The position numbers were made by a program, and so were the translations under genes. A DNA stretch of 64,000 nucleotides from CAMYOC01 sp963704875 (GTDB taxonomy: Bacteria > Pseudomonadota > Gammaproteobacteria > Steroidobacterales > XN24): NCBI GenBank assembly GCA_963704875.1, contig CAVPIA010000005.1, positions 1 through 64,000 on the forward strand. The letters run 5' to 3'. The notes below the pieces were generated by a model that worked only from the letters and a program-made list of their open reading frames with translations, searched no databases and was not told the origin of the DNA. Of this stretch, positions 63,111 through 64,000 are shown piece by piece. The first letter of the stretch is position 1, and every line of letters begins with the position of its first letter.

Positions 63111-64000
63111 ATGGCTCATGGTTCCCGTCCTGTCCCGCCCGCTGCCGCAAGTGACGTCGCTCGAGGCTTCTTCGGCGTGTTCCGCTACAGCCGGCGGGCG
63201 ATGTCACTTGTCTGGTCGACCAGCCACGGGCTGACCATCGCGCTGGGCATATTGACCTTGCTCGCCGGGATTCTGCCTGCCGCAATGGCCTGGGTTGGCG
63301 CGTTGATCATTGATGCGGTCCTGGATGCTGCGAAGCTCGTGGAGCAGGGCGGGGCAGCCGAGCTTCGACGGGTGTTCCTGCTGGTGGCGGCAGAAGGCGG
63401 CATCGTCGCCGCCCTGGCCGGCGCCCAGCGCGGTATATCCCTGTGCCAGTCGCTGCTGCGAGCTCAGCTAGGTCAGCGGGTCAATGTAATGATCCTCGAG
63501 AAAGCGCTGACGCTGGAGTTGACCCAGTTCGAAGACTCCGAGTTTTACGACAAGTTGACCCGTGCACGTCGTGAAGCATCGAGCCGCCCATTGTCTCTGG
63601 TGATGCGCACCTTCGGCCTCGGTCAGAACGGCGTCTCGCTGGTGAGCTATGGTGCGATCCTGATTCAGTTCTCACCCTGGGCGGTCGCGCTGCTGATGCT
63701 GGCGGGCCTGCCCTCGTTTTTCGCTGAAGCCAAGTTCTCCGGCGATGCCTTTCGCTTGTTCCGCTGGCGTTCGCCAGAGACGCGGATGCAGATGTATCTG
63801 GAAACGGTGCTGGCGCGGGAGGATCACGCCAAGGAGGTCAAGTTATTCGCGCTCGGACCGCTATTGCTGGAACGCTACCGCGAAATCTTCCGGCGACTGT
63901 ACAAAGAGGATCGCGCGCTGACGGTACGCCGCGACACCTGGGGCTTTGGCCTCGGGCTGATCGGTACGCTGGCGCTGTACGGCGCCTATGCCTGGGTGGC
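63111..64000 (+). CDS. ABC transporter permease/ATPase, 5' part (continues beyond window)
   Basis: An open frame from ATG 63111 runs to the right edge without a stop (296 codons). The N-terminus is soluble for about 40 residues, followed by type IV exporter-like helices (GLTIALGILTLLAGILPAAM, AWVGALIIDAVLD) and the coupling region with LTLELTQFEDSEFYDKLTRA. The nucleotide-binding domain, if present, lies outside the window. The EDSEFYDKL segment is typical of peptide/lipid-type ABC exporters of the ATP-binding/permease fused kind. Substrate unknown. Confidence 0.85.
   Translation, partial: MAHGSRPVPPAAASDVARGFFGVFRYSRRAMSLVWSTSHGLTIALGILTLLAGILPAAMAWVGALIIDAVLDAAKLVEQGGAAELRRVFLLVAAEGGIVAALAGAQRGISLCQSLLRAQLGQRVNVMILEKALTLELTQFEDSEFYDKLTRARREASSRPLSLVMRTFGLGQNGVSLVSYGAILIQFSPWAVALLMLAGLPSFFAEAKFSGDAFRLFRWRSPETRMQMYLETVLAREDHAKEVKLFALGPLLLERYREIFRRLYKEDRALTVRRDTWGFGLGLIGTLALYGAYAWV

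Overview
The window looks like a chromosomal segment of a GC-rich, free-living gammaproteobacterium, probably aquatic or marine. The grounds are gene content only: a DUF3461 protein, a PA2779/PA2778-type pair, NnrS, two TPR proteins with the gammaproteobacterial 'ELKRR-N/K-V' N-terminus, DUF5666 and DUF2165 proteins, and a polysaccharide-degradation locus. I see no rRNA, tRNA, CRISPR array, phage or complete insertion sequence, and I cannot name the genus.

Region 1 (1-17976) is a polysaccharide capture, cleavage and uptake locus. Rightward genes are a giant secreted-type protein built of at least eight carbohydrate-binding-like modules (cut by the left edge), a glycosidase fused to an outer-membrane beta-barrel, a frameshifted lipoprotein, and an exported glycosidase with a C-terminal binding module. 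Next comes a gene with a CBM11-like domain and TPRs, preceded by what I read as a class I cyclic-di-GMP riboswitch. Converging on these is an operon for a GH3 beta-glucosidase, a sugar-porter MFS transporter and a lipoprotein glycosidase, headed by a LacI-type operator palindrome. Together they suggest binding and cleavage at the cell surface, periplasmic trimming, and inner-membrane import with final hydrolysis in the cytoplasm. No TonB receptor or SusD is present here.

Region 2 (18186-23538) holds an ABC exporter, a Cof-type HAD phosphatase, a transglutaminase-like/TPR lipoprotein and a short-chain dehydrogenase with a signal peptide. Region 3 (23563-26190) is a gene graveyard: an internally deleted TPR signalling gene, a tandem repeat, coding remnants, an orphan terminator, and an intact Gfo/Idh/MocA oxidoreductase followed by a decayed partial copy of itself.

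Region 4 (26194-42609) carries an M32 carboxypeptidase, a subclass B1-like metallo-beta-lactamase next to a cation diffusion facilitator, a molbindin beside a molybdopterin-enzyme remnant, an alpha/beta hydrolase, a DUF5666 lipoprotein, two MscS-type channels, several membrane and TPR proteins, and a beta-propeller protein. Region 5 (42700-50413) carries a TIR-TM-TPR protein flanked by short tandem repeats, a small basic orphan protein, a GNAT acetyltransferase, an iron-type alcohol dehydrogenase and, divergent from it, a three-part fusion: an N-terminal domain, an acyl-ACP-reductase-like domain and a histone-H1-like lysine-rich tail. Region 6 (50491-64000) has a frameshifted surface protein, a GFA protein, a large coiled-coil protein, the PA2779/PA2778 pair, a rhodanese lipoprotein, NnrS, a CFA-synthase homologue, a diguanylate cyclase and the start of an ABC transporter.

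Five genes (7379, 22395, 28710, 40171 and 51009 starts) are each broken by single-base insertions, seven in all. Removing one base restores a convincing reading frame in every case, which points either to consensus sequencing error or to real decay.
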